Origin: Acetobacterium malicum subsp. dehalogenans DSM 11527
GTDB lineage: Bacteria > Bacillota > Clostridia > Eubacteriales > Eubacteriaceae
Length of the DNA stretch: 32,415 nucleotides
NCBI RefSeq assembly: GCF_000472665.1
Contig: NZ_AXAC01000044.1
Coordinates: 1 to 32,415, forward strand
Reading direction: 5' to 3'
In this document: piece by piece, positions 24,268 through 32,330 of the stretch
Layout: every line of letters starts with the position of its first letter
Position numbering within the stretch: position 1 is the stretch's first letter
The notes under the pieces: generated by a model
What the model was told of the DNA's origin: nothing
The model's database searches: none
The model's input: only the letters and a program-made list of their open reading frames with translations
Translations under genes and position numbers: made by a program

Positions 24268-25016
24268 GCGCCGCAATCGGGATGGAGGTTTTAAAAACAA
24301 AAGGCCGCAAGATCTGGCTGGTGGTGGCGGTGATGATGGCGGTTCAGCTGCTCTGGGCGGGCTGGGCTATTTCCAACAAGGATGCCAATGACCTGGCTCA
24401 GGGCTGGTTGTTTTTTCTCTATCAGTTTCCGATGCTCAACTGTATCATCATGCCGGTAATTGCCGCGGTAGTCGCTTCGCGTCTGAGCGATGTGGAGCAT
24501 AAGGGTCAAACCTTTAAGTTGCTGGAAACCATTATTCCGGCGCAGCGGATCTTTGCGGCCAAGTTTATCTGGGGCAGTATCTATATGCTTGGCGCCGCCC
24601 TGGGACAGCTGGCCATTATGATCGGCATGGGTTTCGTTCTGCATTTTGGCGGACCAGTGCCTTGGAGCGCGCTGGCGGGCTATCTGTTTTTTACCCTGGT
24701 GGTGAGTCTGACCATTTATATCTTTCAACAGGGGGTCTCGATGCTCGTTGCTAATCAAATGGTGCCGATGACCCTGGGACTCGTCGGCGGTTTTATCGGT
24801 CTATTCAGTATGTTTTTCCCCCAGGGCTTGCAAAAGCTGATTCTGTGGAGTTATTATGGGGTGCTGATGCAGGTTGGTATGAATTGGGATGAGGCCACCC
24901 GAGCGACTGATTTTTACTGGACGGCCATTGATTGGTCAGGGCTCGGTTTGATTTTGGTTTTCTTTGTACTGATTTATGGAATCGGCCGAATTTTATTTGT
25001 GAGAAAAGAGGTCTGA
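24264..25016 (+). CDS. ABC-2 type permease, LanE/MutE-like
   Basis: The 250-residue protein has about six transmembrane helices and the ABC-2 immunity permease shape, beginning with a short cytoplasmic helix (AIGMEVLKTKGRKIWL). YQFPMLNCIIMPVIAAVVASRLSD lies between helices 2 and 3. GQTFKLLETIIPAQRIFAAK follows and is typical of the LanE/LanG permeases. It overlaps the ATPase gene and is followed three bases later by the second permease. Two distinct permeases with one ATPase is the LanFEG layout. The peptide it handles is unknown. Confidence 0.87.
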   Translation: MSAAIGMEVLKTKGRKIWLVVAVMMAVQLLWAGWAISNKDANDLAQGWLFFLYQFPMLNCIIMPVIAAVVASRLSDVEHKGQTFKLLETIIPAQRIFAAKFIWGSIYMLGAALGQLAIMIGMGFVLHFGGPVPWSALAGYLFFTLVVSLTIYIFQQGVSMLVANQMVPMTLGLVGGFIGLFSMFFPQGLQKLILWSYYGVLMQVGMNWDEATRATDFYWTAIDWSGLGLILVFFVLIYGIGRILFVRKEV

Positions 25017-25019
25017 GCG

Positions 25020-25754
25020 ATGCTGATACGTGTTCTAAAAGCAGAAATAATCAAGATGCACCACAGCCCGGTGTGGCTGGCTTTTTTACTGATTCCCATT
25101 ATTCCGGCCTTTATGGGAACCTTTAATTATTTGAACAACCTGGGAATACTGGAGAATCAGTGGTACAGCCTGTGGACTCAGCATACCCTGTTTGCCTGTT
25201 ACTTTTTCCTGCCGGTATTGATTGGGATCTATGCGTCCTATCTGTTTCGGCTGGAACATGCCAATCATAATTGGAATGCGGTGATGACCGCCCCGGTTCT
25301 GATCACACAGTTATTTATGGCTAAACTGATGATGGGCTGGCTGATGGTGATTTTGACTCAGCTCTGGATTGGACTGTTGTTTATCATTTCGGGATTGCTG
25401 GCCGGGCTGGCGGGACCGATCCCGCCGGAATTATCAGTCTGGCTTTTGTTTGGAGCGTTGGGGGGCATGGTGGTATGCGCTTTGCAGCTTTGTCTATCGC
25501 TGGTGATTCGCAGCTTTGCGGTGCCGGTGGGCATTGCTCTGATGGGCGGGATTGCCGGGTTGGCACTGTTGTCGCAAGGCTACGGCATCTACTTTCCCTA
25601 TGCGCTAATCACCTTGGGCATGCGAGCCAATGATCCGGCGGCACCGATGGCGGTGAGCGAAATTTCCTTTCTGATCGCCTGCGCTGTTTTTATCGCTGGG
25701 TTTTGTCTATTTGCCATCACCTGGTTAAAACGGCGGGATGTGGTGACGGGTTAA
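25020..25754 (+). CDS. ABC-2 type permease, LanG/MutG-like
   Basis: The 244-residue protein has about six transmembrane helices. It starts RVLKAEIIKMHHSPVWLAF, like other LanG subunits, and carries SYLFRLEHANHNWNAVMTAP, the counterpart of the LEH/TFK region of the first permease. The ATG directly follows the upstream stop, within the same transcription unit. The protein completes a LanFEG-type transporter. No lanthipeptide precursor or modification gene is present in the window, so this is likely resistance to foreign peptides rather than self-immunity. Confidence 0.86.
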   Translation: MLIRVLKAEIIKMHHSPVWLAFLLIPIIPAFMGTFNYLNNLGILENQWYSLWTQHTLFACYFFLPVLIGIYASYLFRLEHANHNWNAVMTAPVLITQLFMAKLMMGWLMVILTQLWIGLLFIISGLLAGLAGPIPPELSVWLLFGALGGMVVCALQLCLSLVIRSFAVPVGIALMGGIAGLALLSQGYGIYFPYALITLGMRANDPAAPMAVSEISFLIACAVFIAGFCLFAITWLKRRDVVTG

Positions 25755-25808
25755 TCAACTGCGTTCAAATCCAAAGTAAAAGAATCACAAAAACAAAGCA
25801 AAAAAACA

Positions 25809-25846
25809 GGCCAGTGTTTAGCGACAATTATCGCTAAACACTGGCC
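25809..25846. terminator. Strong hairpin terminator between convergent genes
   Basis: A 16-bp perfect stem (25809-25824 with 25831-25846) closes a 6-base loop. On the minus strand it is followed by TGTTTTTTTGC, so it should end the metallo-beta-lactamase gene; on the plus strand it can serve the ABC operon, though with few T residues after it. Confidence 0.85.
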
Positions 25847-25864
25847 TTGATGATTTCGCACTTT

Positions 25865-26971
25865 TTAACTGGGCGGCTTACAGATCCCACAGGGGGTCAA
25901 TCCCTGGGCATGCACCTCGTCCAGACTGTTTAAATAGATCCGGTTGGCTTCTTTCGGTAAGCCGGAGCAGCTGGGCAGATGATAAACCTTGGAGTTTTTA
26001 TTGCCAATATAGCTGGCATTCTCGGCCGTGGCGGTATTGGCTGGGGTTTCCGAAACGGGGTTGGCCGTTATTGAAGAGAGGCCGTTATCCACCTCCTGAT
26101 AAGGCTGGGTCGGGGCAAGGCCGGTTTTGTCAAAACTCAGTTGGTCACCTTTACTGGTGGCCACGATGGTTCCTAGCAGGTCGGTGCGGAAAATGGTCGC
26201 GCCGGCATCGTTAAGCCGACTCAGGGTTTCCTCATGAGGGTGGCCATAGTCGTTGTTGACTCCGGCGGAGATCACCGCGTAACGGGGGTTCACCGTTCGC
26301 AGAAACAGATAACCGGTGGAGGAGTAGCTGCCATGATGGCCCACTTTAAGCACATCAGCCGCCAGATCGAGGTTCTGGGCCAGCAGTTCCTTTTCAGCCG
26401 TCTCTTCCATATCGCCAGTCAGCAGAAAGCGATGGGCACCATGGGTTACCTTGATCACCAGGGAATCATCATTGACGTCCTCATGGGCCTTGAGAGGGCC
26501 CAGAAAATTGATGGTGGAGCTGCCAAAAGCCATCGCTGTTCCCGGGCTGGGGGTGAAAATGGGGATGTTTTTAGATTTAGCTGCGGCGACCAGGTTTTGG
26601 GAAGCGGTGGTTTTTGCAGAGTTGGTCAGATATAAATTGCCGACATCCAGATTGGTCACCACATCGGTCAGTCCGCCGGCATGGTCATTGTGGTTGTGGG
26701 TAGCCACCACATAGTCCAGTTGATTGATGCCCAGATCATTAAGGTAGTTGATGATTTCCTTGCCATATTCGGGATTGCCACCGTCAATCAACATCGTTTC
26801 GTTATTATCCACCAGCAGCATGGCATCGCCCTGACCCACATCGAGAAAGTGGACCGCCAGTGAATCTTCGGGGATAAAGGTCGTCTGTGGGCCGGATAAA
26901 AACTGACAACCAGTGACGATCATCAGCAGGCTTAAAATAAGTGCGGCAATAAGAAAAAGTTTTCGTTTCAT
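25865..26971 (-). CDS. Lipoprotein ComEC/Rec2-like metallo-beta-lactamase-fold hydrolase with a C-terminal Ada-like metal-binding domain
   Basis: The 368-residue protein starts with a lipoprotein signal: a basic N-terminus, a hydrophobic stretch and the lipobox IVTGC with C22. The metallo-beta-lactamase domain (about 36-290) has HFLDVGQGDAMLL and the metal motif THNHNDH (H92, H94, D96, H97), plus LTGDMEE and KVGHHGS later. The C-terminal 45 residues contain GNKNSKVYHLPSCSGLP and the pair C-x-x-C in PCGICKP, like the Ada zinc-binding module. Relatives are the DNA-degrading C-terminal domain of ComEC and secreted hydrolases; nuclease or phosphodiesterase activity is plausible. I start at ATG 26971 (GGAGG eight bases upstream) instead of the TTG two codons earlier. 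Confidence 0.88.
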   Translation of the reverse strand: MKRKLFLIAALILSLLMIVTGCQFLSGPQTTFIPEDSLAVHFLDVGQGDAMLLVDNNETMLIDGGNPEYGKEIINYLNDLGINQLDYVVATHNHNDHAGGLTDVVTNLDVGNLYLTNSAKTTASQNLVAAAKSKNIPIFTPSPGTAMAFGSSTINFLGPLKAHEDVNDDSLVIKVTHGAHRFLLTGDMEETAEKELLAQNLDLAADVLKVGHHGSYSSTGYLFLRTVNPRYAVISAGVNNDYGHPHEETLSRLNDAGATIFRTDLLGTIVATSKGDQLSFDKTGLAPTQPYQEVDNGLSSITANPVSETPANTATAENASYIGNKNSKVYHLPSCSGLPKEANRIYLNSLDEVHAQGLTPCGICKPPS

Positions 26972-26977
26972 GTTCAA

Positions 26978-27324
26978 TTCCTCCGTAGCTTTATTTTAGC
27001 ATATTTAAGGAAGTCTTGCCTGTTATTTAATTAAAAACCGATCGCCGACAGCACTGCTGAGAAGCGCTTGAACAGGGTTTACCAACAAGCTGACGGGCAT
27101 TAATAGAGGCTGCCAAAAGCCTGGGAAAATTTCCGGCCTTTACCTTTTTACGGGAATACGTTACAATAGTCTGATGAATGGCTGGACCGTTCATTTAAGA
27201 AAGTCGGACAGGTCACATGAAAATTTAAAGTAGATGTGATAAAATCATCTCAATGCTTAAAATACAAAGGCGTATTTGATAGGAGAGGCATCGGAAATGA
27301 TGGGGAACAGAAGGAGACAAATTA
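26978..27324. other. Intergenic region without a recognised gene
   Basis: About 350 bases separate the divergent hydrolase and ASST-like genes. The half next to the ASST-like gene is AT-rich and ends in AGGAG-type binding sites. A very short reading frame, MMGNRRRQING (27297-27332), follows AGGAGAGG and overlaps the downstream start, but nothing shows that it is used. I see no repeat, RNA or promoter that I could defend. Confidence 0.6.
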
Positions 27325-28809
27325 ATGGATAGTTCAAGAAAATTTCTTATTGTATCAATCAGTGCGGCAGTGCTGTTGATCATTTTAGTCAGTTGCACAC
27401 TGGCCTACTCAGGGCGGGATAATACCCTGATGTCAGACAAAACCCTGAGCTTTGAAATCAACGGATTTAATGTGGAGCTGCCACTTTCAGAAAACGATGC
27501 AGTGTACGATGCGGTGAGCTTAAGCAGTATTACTGAAAATAAAATAAAATTACTCAATGAGGTCGGAGCCACTGTTAAAATAGATGGCAAGGGTATTGGC
27601 GCCGGGACAACCATGGATTTAAAGCTGGACGAGCTTTCGTCCGGCGAACTGATAAAAATACAGGTTGGCAACGAAAAGGATGAACGAGTGATTTATCTGA
27701 GAACTTTATCATCGCAACTGCCAGAAATTATTTCTGCCGGAGCAAGCAGTTACGAGGGAAATTACTTTACCGCCGTGGCAACCGGGGGGGCCGCCTTATA
27801 TGAACTGAATAATCAGGGTGAAGTTGTTTTTTATATCGCAAAATCTCCGGAAAAAGCCAATGGTGAATCCTATCGGGATTTTAAAAAGCACGTTTTTGAA
27901 AATGGCACCGTTCGTTACAGCTATCAACGGGTATACGGCGACAGCAACGGCATTGGTTATGCCGTGGGTGAGCGGGTGATTCTGGACGAACAGTATGAAG
28001 AAATAGATACCATTACCCTAGCCCAAAGTGATTTGGCTAATGAAGGAGATCCAGTTGATGGTCGGGATTTCATCCTAATTGATGATAACCACTATATTGT
28101 CGAAGCCTCTCAATTGGTGCTGGTGCAAAATGTCCCTGACGGGTTGGGCGCCAACACGATGGGATCAAAGGTGGTTCGTAATCTGATTCAGGAAGTTAAA
28201 GATGATCAGGTCGTCTTTGAATTTTCCACTGACTCCCATCCGGAATTTTATGGACTGAGTGTTACTGACCATGATTACAGCAACACCATCAGCCAGAGTC
28301 CCGATTATGCCGGATTGAATCGGATGATCATCGATCCTACCGATAATAATCTGATTGTCTCCTTTGGAAACATGAATACGATTATGAAAATCGATCGGGA
28401 AACCCGGGATGTCATCTGGAAATTATCCGGCAACGGCGATGAATTTGGGATGTCTCCGGAGCAAAAAACAGCGGGACAAACTGATTTGGCGATCACCGCC
28501 GAAGGGGAATTAACCGTATTTGACAATGCCACAAGCACCGGTCAAACCCGAATCCTGAAAATAAAACTGGATGAAGTCAATAAGAAAATCCTCGGATACC
28601 AGGAATACAAGGTGCCAGGAAAAACCGCCCTGGCCTACGGCAGTGCCCAGAAAATCGGTGATAACATTGAAGTCTACACAATCGGATGGGGTCTGCTCAA
28701 AGACGGTAATGTGGCGATTTCCGAAATAGATTTCAACACTGGTAAAAAACTGCTGGAAGTTACCTTGTCTCAGGGCGTGGCCAATGACCGGGTTCAAAAG
28801 TTCAAATAG
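27325..28809 (+). CDS. Arylsulfotransferase (ASST)-like lipoprotein, catalytic histidines apparently missing
   Basis: The 494-residue protein has a lipoprotein signal with lipobox LVSC (C24), an N-terminal beta domain (about 40-130) and a beta-propeller region that resembles ASST. The landmarks are NLIVSFGNMNTIMKIDRETRDVIWKLSG, TDLAITAEGELTVFDN and LKIKLDE. Active ASST enzymes carry a transiently sulfated histidine where this protein reads AGQTDLAI, and another histidine in the segment that here reads DYAGLNRM. Both positions seem to be other residues, so sulfotransfer is doubtful and a binding or structural role is possible. AAGGAG precedes the ATG. The family call rests on motif patterns only. 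Confidence 0.75.
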   Translation: MDSSRKFLIVSISAAVLLIILVSCTLAYSGRDNTLMSDKTLSFEINGFNVELPLSENDAVYDAVSLSSITENKIKLLNEVGATVKIDGKGIGAGTTMDLKLDELSSGELIKIQVGNEKDERVIYLRTLSSQLPEIISAGASSYEGNYFTAVATGGAALYELNNQGEVVFYIAKSPEKANGESYRDFKKHVFENGTVRYSYQRVYGDSNGIGYAVGERVILDEQYEEIDTITLAQSDLANEGDPVDGRDFILIDDNHYIVEASQLVLVQNVPDGLGANTMGSKVVRNLIQEVKDDQVVFEFSTDSHPEFYGLSVTDHDYSNTISQSPDYAGLNRMIIDPTDNNLIVSFGNMNTIMKIDRETRDVIWKLSGNGDEFGMSPEQKTAGQTDLAITAEGELTVFDNATSTGQTRILKIKLDEVNKKILGYQEYKVPGKTALAYGSAQKIGDNIEVYTIGWGLLKDGNVAISEIDFNTGKKLLEVTLSQGVANDRVQKFK

Positions 28810-28842
28810 AAAAAAGTTTAGCTCAGGGAATCGAGGAAAATC

Positions 28843-29214
28843 ATGAAACCATTATTTTTATGCTACCCCAAATGTTCAACCTGTCAGAAAGCGAAAAAGT
28901 TTCTGGCAGAAAATCAGATCGATGTGGAAGAACGGCATATTGTTGAGGATCATCCCCACAAAGACGAATTGATTAAATGGATGAATCGCTATCAGGGCGA
29001 AGCCAAAAAGTTTTTTAATACCAGCGGTCTGGTTTATCGGGATATGGAACTTAAAGACAAGGTTAAAACAATGACTCCGGATCAGATGGCGGAAGTGTTG
29101 GCTACCAATGGGATGCTGGTGAAGCGACCGCTGGTTATTTTGGCTGATACTGTCCTCGTCGGCTTCAAAGAAGAGCAGTGGAAAGCCGCATTATTGACCG
29201 ATAAGCAGGATTAA
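28843..29214 (+). CDS. ArsC/Spx-family thioredoxin-fold protein
   Basis: The 123-residue protein has the thioredoxin-like N-terminus FLCYPKCSTCQKAKKFL with a CxxC pair, the segment KKFFNTSGLVYRDMELKDKVK and RPLVILADTVLVGFKEEQW. This is the YffB/MgsR-type branch of the ArsC/Spx family. True arsenate reductases of this fold use a single N-terminal cysteine with three arginines, and Spx binds RNA polymerase. Here the short length and CxxC leave reductase or redox sensor both open. The gene follows the ASST-like gene by 33 bases and may share its transcript. Confidence 0.85.
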   Translation: MKPLFLCYPKCSTCQKAKKFLAENQIDVEERHIVEDHPHKDELIKWMNRYQGEAKKFFNTSGLVYRDMELKDKVKTMTPDQMAEVLATNGMLVKRPLVILADTVLVGFKEEQWKAALLTDKQD

Positions 29215-29250
29215 TCCCCAAAGTGGCCGTTATTTTTTCCTATAAATGAT

Positions 29251-29279
29251 TTGTAAGCGCAGCAGGGATGGTCTATAAT
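29251..29279 (+). promoter_or_regulatory. Sigma-A promoter of the zinc-ribbon miniprotein gene
   Basis: TTGTAA (29251-29256) and TATAAT (29274-29279) are 17 bases apart. The expected start is about 33 bases before the ATG at 29320. Confidence 0.6.
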
Positions 29280-29319
29280 GAAAAAAGGATTATTAATCGA
29301 ATACAAAGGAGAAAGTTAA

Positions 29320-29520
29320 ATGTCACGAAAAACCATTGAAAAATTCAAAAAACAACCTGAGACTGATGTGGTGGAAATAGTTGAAATGGAACTGACTGAA
29401 TATACCTACCCCAAAAGTGGCGTTGGTATCTGTCCTCAATGTGGCGGTAAAATGAACGGTGTTGGGCTTGACTGGGAATGTGAAGGCTGTGACTTAAAGC
29501 TTGTCGGTCCGGTATTTTAA
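29320..29520 (+). CDS. Small zinc-ribbon protein
   Basis: This 66-residue protein has an acidic N-terminal half and a C-terminal four-cysteine finger: CPQCGG and CEGC about 16 residues apart. Fingers like this bind zinc and often serve in nucleic-acid or protein contacts. I do not recognise the family. AAGGAG lies seven bases before the ATG, a good promoter stands upstream and a hairpin with a T run follows. It is therefore probably a real monocistronic gene in spite of its size. Confidence 0.8.
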   Translation: MSRKTIEKFKKQPETDVVEIVEMELTEYTYPKSGVGICPQCGGKMNGVGLDWECEGCDLKLVGPVF

Positions 29521-29548
29521 AAAAACAGACGAATAAAGAACCGAAGGA

Positions 29549-29592
29549 AGCACATTTGCCAACAAAGTCGATTGGAAGATGTGCTTTTTTAT
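29549..29592 (+). terminator. Terminator after the zinc-ribbon miniprotein
   Basis: AGCACAT (29549-29555) pairs with ATGTGCT near 29579-29585, with further CCAA/TTGG pairing inside after mismatches. A run of six T follows the stem. Confidence 0.75.
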
Positions 29593-29882
29593 TTAATATT
29601 GCGCTGAAGATTTGGCAGCTGGAGTAGAAAGAAAGCTTAAATATTTCCAAATGACAAGAGGAATAATTAGAGATATTCCTAGAAAATCATGATTTTACGT
29701 GACATCATGATTAAATATGGTAAAATGTTGATAACTTTTTATAACATTTGTTTGAAAGCAAGGACTCGATTAAACAATTTGACCGCGTTTCCCAATGCCC
29801 CGTAAGTCCTGATGAAGATAATGGATAAGCGAAGAAAATATACAAACAAATAAAAACAAACAAATTCCTGGAGGAAAATAAA
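29593..29882. other. AT-rich intergenic region with two palindromes before the radical SAM gene
   Basis: AAAATCATGATTTT (29683-29696) is a perfect 14-bp palindrome. ATCATGAT recurs at 29704-29711, with centres 18 bases apart, which would suit two sites for one dimeric regulator on nearly the same DNA face. A 6-bp stem (AGGACT 29761-29766 with AGTCCT 29805-29810) closes a longer loop downstream. I cannot match this leader to a known riboswitch. Confidence 0.5.
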
Positions 29883-30476
29883 ATGACGATTACCTATGAA
29901 TTAGGGAAATCTTTATATGCGAACATAACGAATCGATGTAGCAATGCCTGTACGTTTTGCGTAAGAAAAGATGAACCGACAATTAATGGAGTTGACGATC
30001 TCTGGCTGGAAAAAGAACCAACTCAGGAAGAAATACTGGAAGATATTTTAAAACGGGATCTGGATCAATATGATGAATTAGTTTTTTGCGGATATGGCGA
30101 GCCGACTTATCGTCTGGACGAAATCTGTGCCATTGCCAAAGACGTGAAAAAAAACCATGTGATTCCAATTCGTCTTAACACCAACGGTCATGGCAACTTG
30201 ATCTTTAAAAAAGATATGACGCCCCTGTTAAAAGATGCCATTGATGTGGTATCGATCAGCTTAAATGCAAAAAATAAAAGTGAATACGATGAATTATGCC
30301 GTCCTGTTTTTGAAGATGCCTATGACGAACTGTTGGAGTTTGCCCGATTGGCCGGAAGATATACCAAGGTGGTTTTAACCATTGTCGATATACTACCGAT
30401 TGAGGATCAGGAAGCTTGCCGCAGAATCAGTCAATCAGTAGGGGCAGAGTTACGGATCCGTTCATATATTGATTAA
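29883..30476 (+). CDS. Radical SAM protein of the TatD-linked type
   Basis: The 197-residue protein starts near a radical SAM cluster site of the form CxxxCxxC (CSNACTFC, about residues 19-26). It continues with ELVFCGYGEPTYRLDE and IPIRLNTNGHGN, both found in this small family. At under 200 residues it lacks an extended C-terminal domain. The expected chemistry is S-adenosylmethionine cleavage to a 5'-deoxyadenosyl radical; the substrate of this family is not known. Members usually neighbour tatD, but here the next gene encodes a UPF0489-like protein. TGGAGG lies nine bases before the ATG. Confidence 0.88.
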   Translation: MTITYELGKSLYANITNRCSNACTFCVRKDEPTINGVDDLWLEKEPTQEEILEDILKRDLDQYDELVFCGYGEPTYRLDEICAIAKDVKKNHVIPIRLNTNGHGNLIFKKDMTPLLKDAIDVVSISLNAKNKSEYDELCRPVFEDAYDELLEFARLAGRYTKVVLTIVDILPIEDQEACRRISQSVGAELRIRSYID

Positions 30477-30509
30477 TGATAATTGTCGGCGGGAGGAACC
30501 GATCCTGAT

Positions 30510-31229
30510 ATGAGTAACAGCAATTTAAATCCTCGCTGCCTGAGTATCGGTGGTAAAGAAATCCGGGTCGTAGACGACCATCAATATGTGCTGCTAATTT
30601 GGGGCCGATTGTTTCAAAACCGAAAACAGCCAATGGTACTGGTCAGTATTGATTACCATCCGGACACCAACCCGCCGTTCTGGCTATGGGCCTATCAAAA
30701 AGCCATGGCCATCGATCCTGACCGGGAAGTCGAACTGGTCGAAAAGTTTCAGCGTCGAATGCTGGCCGCCCTGGAGCCTTTCGATTTGGATAGTGTTCAA
30801 AGGGTCATGGGTCAGATGCGCAATGATGAGCATATCAATACCGCTCTGGAGTTAGGCTATCTGAGCAATTACCATATGATCAATTGTATGGAAAAACACG
30901 TTTATTCAAGGGGCAGCCACTATCTGGTACCCGAAAACCAATTTGGAAGCCTTGAGGACAGCATGTTTAAAAGCATCAATCTGCCGCTGGAAAAGATCAG
31001 CACTGCGGATTTGATCCTTGATATTGATCTGGACTATTTTATGCACCCGCAAAATTTAGCGCTGGATCTTAATCAAAACAGCATGTTTATAGATCTAGTC
31101 AAGCAGGCCCGGATTATCACTGTGGCTCGTTCAAGAACGTATTTTGATTTTTTAAAAACGGATCAGTTTACGATTGAAAGCTGCGAAGATAAACTCATCG
31201 ACCTGTTGGAAAAGATTATTCGCAGATAG
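30510..31229 (+). CDS. UPF0489-like protein (arginase-like fold)
   Basis: The 239-residue protein has VVDDHQYVLLIWG near the N-terminus, VLVSIDYHPDTN and DLILDIDLDYFMHP. These acidic and histidine motifs are spaced as in UPF0489, whose fold resembles arginase and deacetylases that bind two metals. Function is unknown. I start at ATG 30510, although GGGAGG is 13 bases away; a TTG further upstream overlaps that binding site. It follows the radical SAM gene by 33 bases and is probably co-transcribed with it. Confidence 0.72.
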   Translation: MSNSNLNPRCLSIGGKEIRVVDDHQYVLLIWGRLFQNRKQPMVLVSIDYHPDTNPPFWLWAYQKAMAIDPDREVELVEKFQRRMLAALEPFDLDSVQRVMGQMRNDEHINTALELGYLSNYHMINCMEKHVYSRGSHYLVPENQFGSLEDSMFKSINLPLEKISTADLILDIDLDYFMHPQNLALDLNQNSMFIDLVKQARIITVARSRTYFDFLKTDQFTIESCEDKLIDLLEKIIRR

Positions 31230-31286
31230 ATACAAAAAGGGCACGTCAGAGCAGAACCGCGAAAACGACGATGGGAGATAGACCTT

Positions 31287-32084
31287 ATGGGAAAATACAG
31301 TGAAGAAACTCGAATCATTAATCGGTCGAAAGACCAATGTGAAGCTCGCCTATTGGCTTTTGACGTCAGTAAATATGATTTAAAAAACCATATAACTGAC
31401 AAAGAAGAAAGTCTGCTCGTTTTCCATACGAAAATTGTTTTCTCAGCCAATGGCCAGCGGATTACCGTTAAGCTTAAAAATATTGATGATCACTCAACCG
31501 AAGTTAACGTGCGGTCGGAACTGACTTCAAATGTCCTGACGAACGACCGTGGTGTGAATAAAAAAAATATTAATACTATCTACAGCTATCTGAATCAAGA
31601 AAAAACAGCCACTCAGGAACAGCAACCAGAAAGCGCAGGAAATAACCAACCGCCCAAAACGAAAAAGAAGATGTTTTGCTGGGGTAAAAACACTTCTGAT
31701 GTAAAAATGTCGATGATGGCCAGTTATCTGGGCGGGTACAAAGAATTTGAAAAGTCGATTAAAGGAACCCTGGAAATTCATGAAGCCGGCATTGACTTCG
31801 GAGTCATGGGTCCCAAGTTTACAATTGAATTTTTAAATATGAAATCCGTCACTATTGCTTCAACCTTGGATATTGAACAAAATCAGGCCTGGCAATCGAC
31901 CTGCTTCAATGACGAACTCCAGAAGGATAAAACCGATTATCAAAAAGAAAAGAAAAACAAGCTGGTCGTTACCTATCAGAATGAGTCGGGACAAACCCAG
32001 TGTATTTTTAGAGCCGACAATTCATTTGAGGTAGAAAAGAGCGTTTTAAAAGCGCAAATGTTAATCCAGGACTTGATGGAATAA
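31287..32084 (+). CDS. Unrecognised two-part protein with a possible PH-like C-terminal domain
   Basis: The 265-residue protein has no signal peptide and no convincing transmembrane helix. The first part (about 1-105) is polar and ends in a helical stretch. A low-complexity linker rich in Gln, Glu and Lys (about 106-128) follows. The second part (about 138-265) has alternating strands ending in a helix, with GTLEIHEAGIDFGVMGPKFT, reminiscent of bacterial PH/GRAM-type domains. That resemblance is only a pattern impression. GGGAGA precedes the ATG by eight or nine bases. It may belong to the radical SAM/UPF0489 transcript, as only 57 bases separate it. Confidence 0.7.
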   Translation: MGKYSEETRIINRSKDQCEARLLAFDVSKYDLKNHITDKEESLLVFHTKIVFSANGQRITVKLKNIDDHSTEVNVRSELTSNVLTNDRGVNKKNINTIYSYLNQEKTATQEQQPESAGNNQPPKTKKKMFCWGKNTSDVKMSMMASYLGGYKEFEKSIKGTLEIHEAGIDFGVMGPKFTIEFLNMKSVTIASTLDIEQNQAWQSTCFNDELQKDKTDYQKEKKNKLVVTYQNESGQTQCIFRADNSFEVEKSVLKAQMLIQDLME

Positions 32085-32101
32085 TATAATCAAAAAAAGA
32101 T

Positions 32102-32130
32102 TTGACAAACGAAACAGAACGACGTATAAT
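32102..32130 (+). promoter_or_regulatory. Consensus sigma-A promoter of the rRNA unit
   Basis: TTGACA (32102-32107) and TATAAT (32125-32130) match the consensus perfectly with 17 bases between. Such promoters are usual for rRNA operons. A start near 32137 leaves a leader of about 195 bases before the 5S rRNA. Confidence 0.9.
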
Positions 32131-32184
32131 AGAGAAGTTGAAATAAACAAGAACTGAATATACATAGCAAGTAGGAACAAGGAA

Positions 32185-32243
32185 CATCTTTTTCTCTAAA
32201 AATATTTGATGAGTATTAAAGATTATTTTTAGAAAAAAAGATG
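32185..32243 (+). other. Leader hairpin 1 upstream of 5S rRNA
   Basis: CATCTTTTTCTCTAAAAATA (32185-32204) pairs with its near-complement 32224-32243, 19 of 20 pairs, around a 19-base loop. It lies in the transcribed leader. No T run follows, so an RNase III-type processing stem is more likely than a terminator. Confidence 0.6.
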
Positions 32244-32285
32244 GACAGTTTAGCCGGTTCAACCGCTAACGCTCCATTGAACCTA

Positions 32286-32320
32286 TTTGTTTCAGACGAT
32301 TTACAATCGCCTGAAACAAA
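32286..32320 (+). other. Leader hairpin 2 directly before 5S rRNA
   Basis: TTTGTTTCAG (32286-32295) pairs perfectly with CTGAAACAAA (32311-32320), with an inner CGATT/AATCG stem. It ends about 10 bases before the 5S start and may guide 5' processing. Confidence 0.6.
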
Positions 32321-32330
32321 GCTAAACTAG

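Noticed and set aside
27297-27332. Short leader peptide MMGNRRRQING before the ASST-like gene
   Set aside because: It has a plausible binding site and overlaps the next start, but at 11 codons with no recognisable attenuator it cannot be supported.
29761-29810. Possible riboswitch in the radical SAM leader
   Set aside because: Only a 6-bp closing stem and a loose loop are visible; no known aptamer consensus or terminator follows.
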